Shown piece by piece: positions 63,728-64,000 of a stretch of 64,000 nucleotides of DNA; position 1 is the first letter of the stretch, and each line of letters begins with the position of its first letter. The stretch lies in the NCBI GenBank assembly GCA_035304285.1, contig DATGQI010000036.1:9760-73759 (forward strand), in the 5' to 3' direction. The DNA comes from IDS-8 sp035304285 (lineage in GTDB: Bacteria; Pseudomonadota; Gammaproteobacteria; Steroidobacterales; Woeseiaceae). The translations under genes were made by a program, and so were the position numbers. The notes under the pieces were generated by a model. It saw only the letters and a program-made list of their open reading frames with translations. It made no database searches and was not told the DNA's origin.

Positions 63728-63745
63728 CTTTGTTGCCGGTGCATC

Positions 63746-64000
63746 TTAGTGAGTTACGGCAGTCACCGAATCCACGACAGCCGCCAGGGTGTGCAGGGAA
63801 ATCGGTTTACGCAGGCAATCCACGGAACCGAGACCCGCCAGGTTTTTTCTCAAATCGTTCAAGGCGTATGCGGTGACGAATATCACGGCCACTCCATACT
63901 CTTTTTGCAACGCGCGCGCGACATCTATCCCGTCCTCGTCCTTTTCGCCCGCCAGTTTCCAGTCGCACACCAGCACTTCCGGCCGTAAGAGGGCAGCTTT
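63746..64000 (-). CDS. response regulator receiver domain (5' end outside window)
   Basis: The visible 84 C-terminal residues run from the window edge to the stop at 63746. They contain the phospho-acceptor Asp in PEVLVCDWKLAGEKDEDGID, the switch Thr in VIFVTAYALND, and Lys in CLRKPISLHTLAAVVD. With no output domain after the receiver, it is a single-domain or C-terminal receiver. Its N-terminus and any sensor partner are outside the window. Confidence 0.88.
   Translation of the reverse strand, partial: KAALLRPEVLVCDWKLAGEKDEDGIDVARALQKEYGVAVIFVTAYALNDLRKNLAGLGSVDCLRKPISLHTLAAVVDSVTAVTH

Noticed and set aside
1..64000. CRISPR arrays, tRNA, rRNA, prophage, transposons, antiviral defence genes
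   Set aside because: I looked for repeat-spacer periodicity, transposase motifs, clover-leaf sequences and known defence domains and saw none.

Overview
The window looks like chromosome of a GC-rich (around 60 percent), moderately halophilic or marine gammaproteobacterium. The basis is a complete ectoine/hydroxyectoine operon, a Na+/solute symporter, TamA/TamB, many outer-membrane lipoproteins, NDH-2, c-di-GMP riboswitches and several families common in deep-branching lineages of the Woeseiales/Xanthomonadales/Chromatiales type (DUF6491, choice-of-anchor H). I saw no rRNA, tRNA, CRISPR array, phage or transposase. The organism call is inference.

Layout. 1-10.2 kb (minus strand): envelope genes, namely a partial DUF4097 protein, a small exported protein, a TetR regulator with two matching operator-like sites, a YpfJ-type metalloprotease, a DUF4412 protein, tamB-tamA and a SIMPL lipoprotein. 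10.4-12.0 kb: a c-di-GMP-I (GEMM-I) riboswitch ahead of an FAD-linked oxidase. 12-22 kb: an MscS-type channel, then an RND efflux operon with two adaptors and two permeases behind a promoter containing a perfect palindrome. 22-34.7 kb: secreted or periplasmic enzymes (choice-of-anchor H protein, TPR protein, M28 peptidase, DUF3014, DUF885), a DadA-type dehydrogenase, a PQQ dehydrogenase with its cytochrome c, and a small HesB-like protein. 33.2-40.2 kb: ectABCD-ask-symporter with a divergent MarR/EctR regulator and a palindrome touching the ectA start codon.

40.2-48.9 kb is the most unusual block. Two tandem-domain universal stress proteins, an SDR-SPW-VKOR membrane fusion, a DUF6491 protein, a ChaB protein, a PPOX-fold stress protein, a DUF1028 protein and a sigma-54 activator with a degenerate receiver are clustered. 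I find five -24/-12 (sigma-54) promoter motifs in their intergenic regions, each pointing at one of these genes. A sixth, consensus-perfect motif lies before an entericidin gene at 63.1 kb. This looks like a compact sigma-54 stress regulon carrying its own activator.

48.9-55.8 kb is a c-di-GMP block. It holds a substrate-binding lipoprotein coupled to a membrane GGDEF-EAL protein, then a second GEMM-I riboswitch whose 3' strand carries the ribosome-binding site of a two-gene operon of unknown function (coiled-coil membrane protein plus VWA lipoprotein), then a GAF-GGDEF cyclase. 55.9-64 kb: ZIP transporter, malic enzyme, NDH-2, two bactofilins, an OmpA/DUF4398 lipoprotein pair, entericidin, CsbD and a partial response regulator.

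Two regulatory themes stand out: sigma-54 control of a stress cluster, and c-di-GMP control by paired riboswitches beside the enzymes that make and degrade the ligand. Both rest on sequence reading only.
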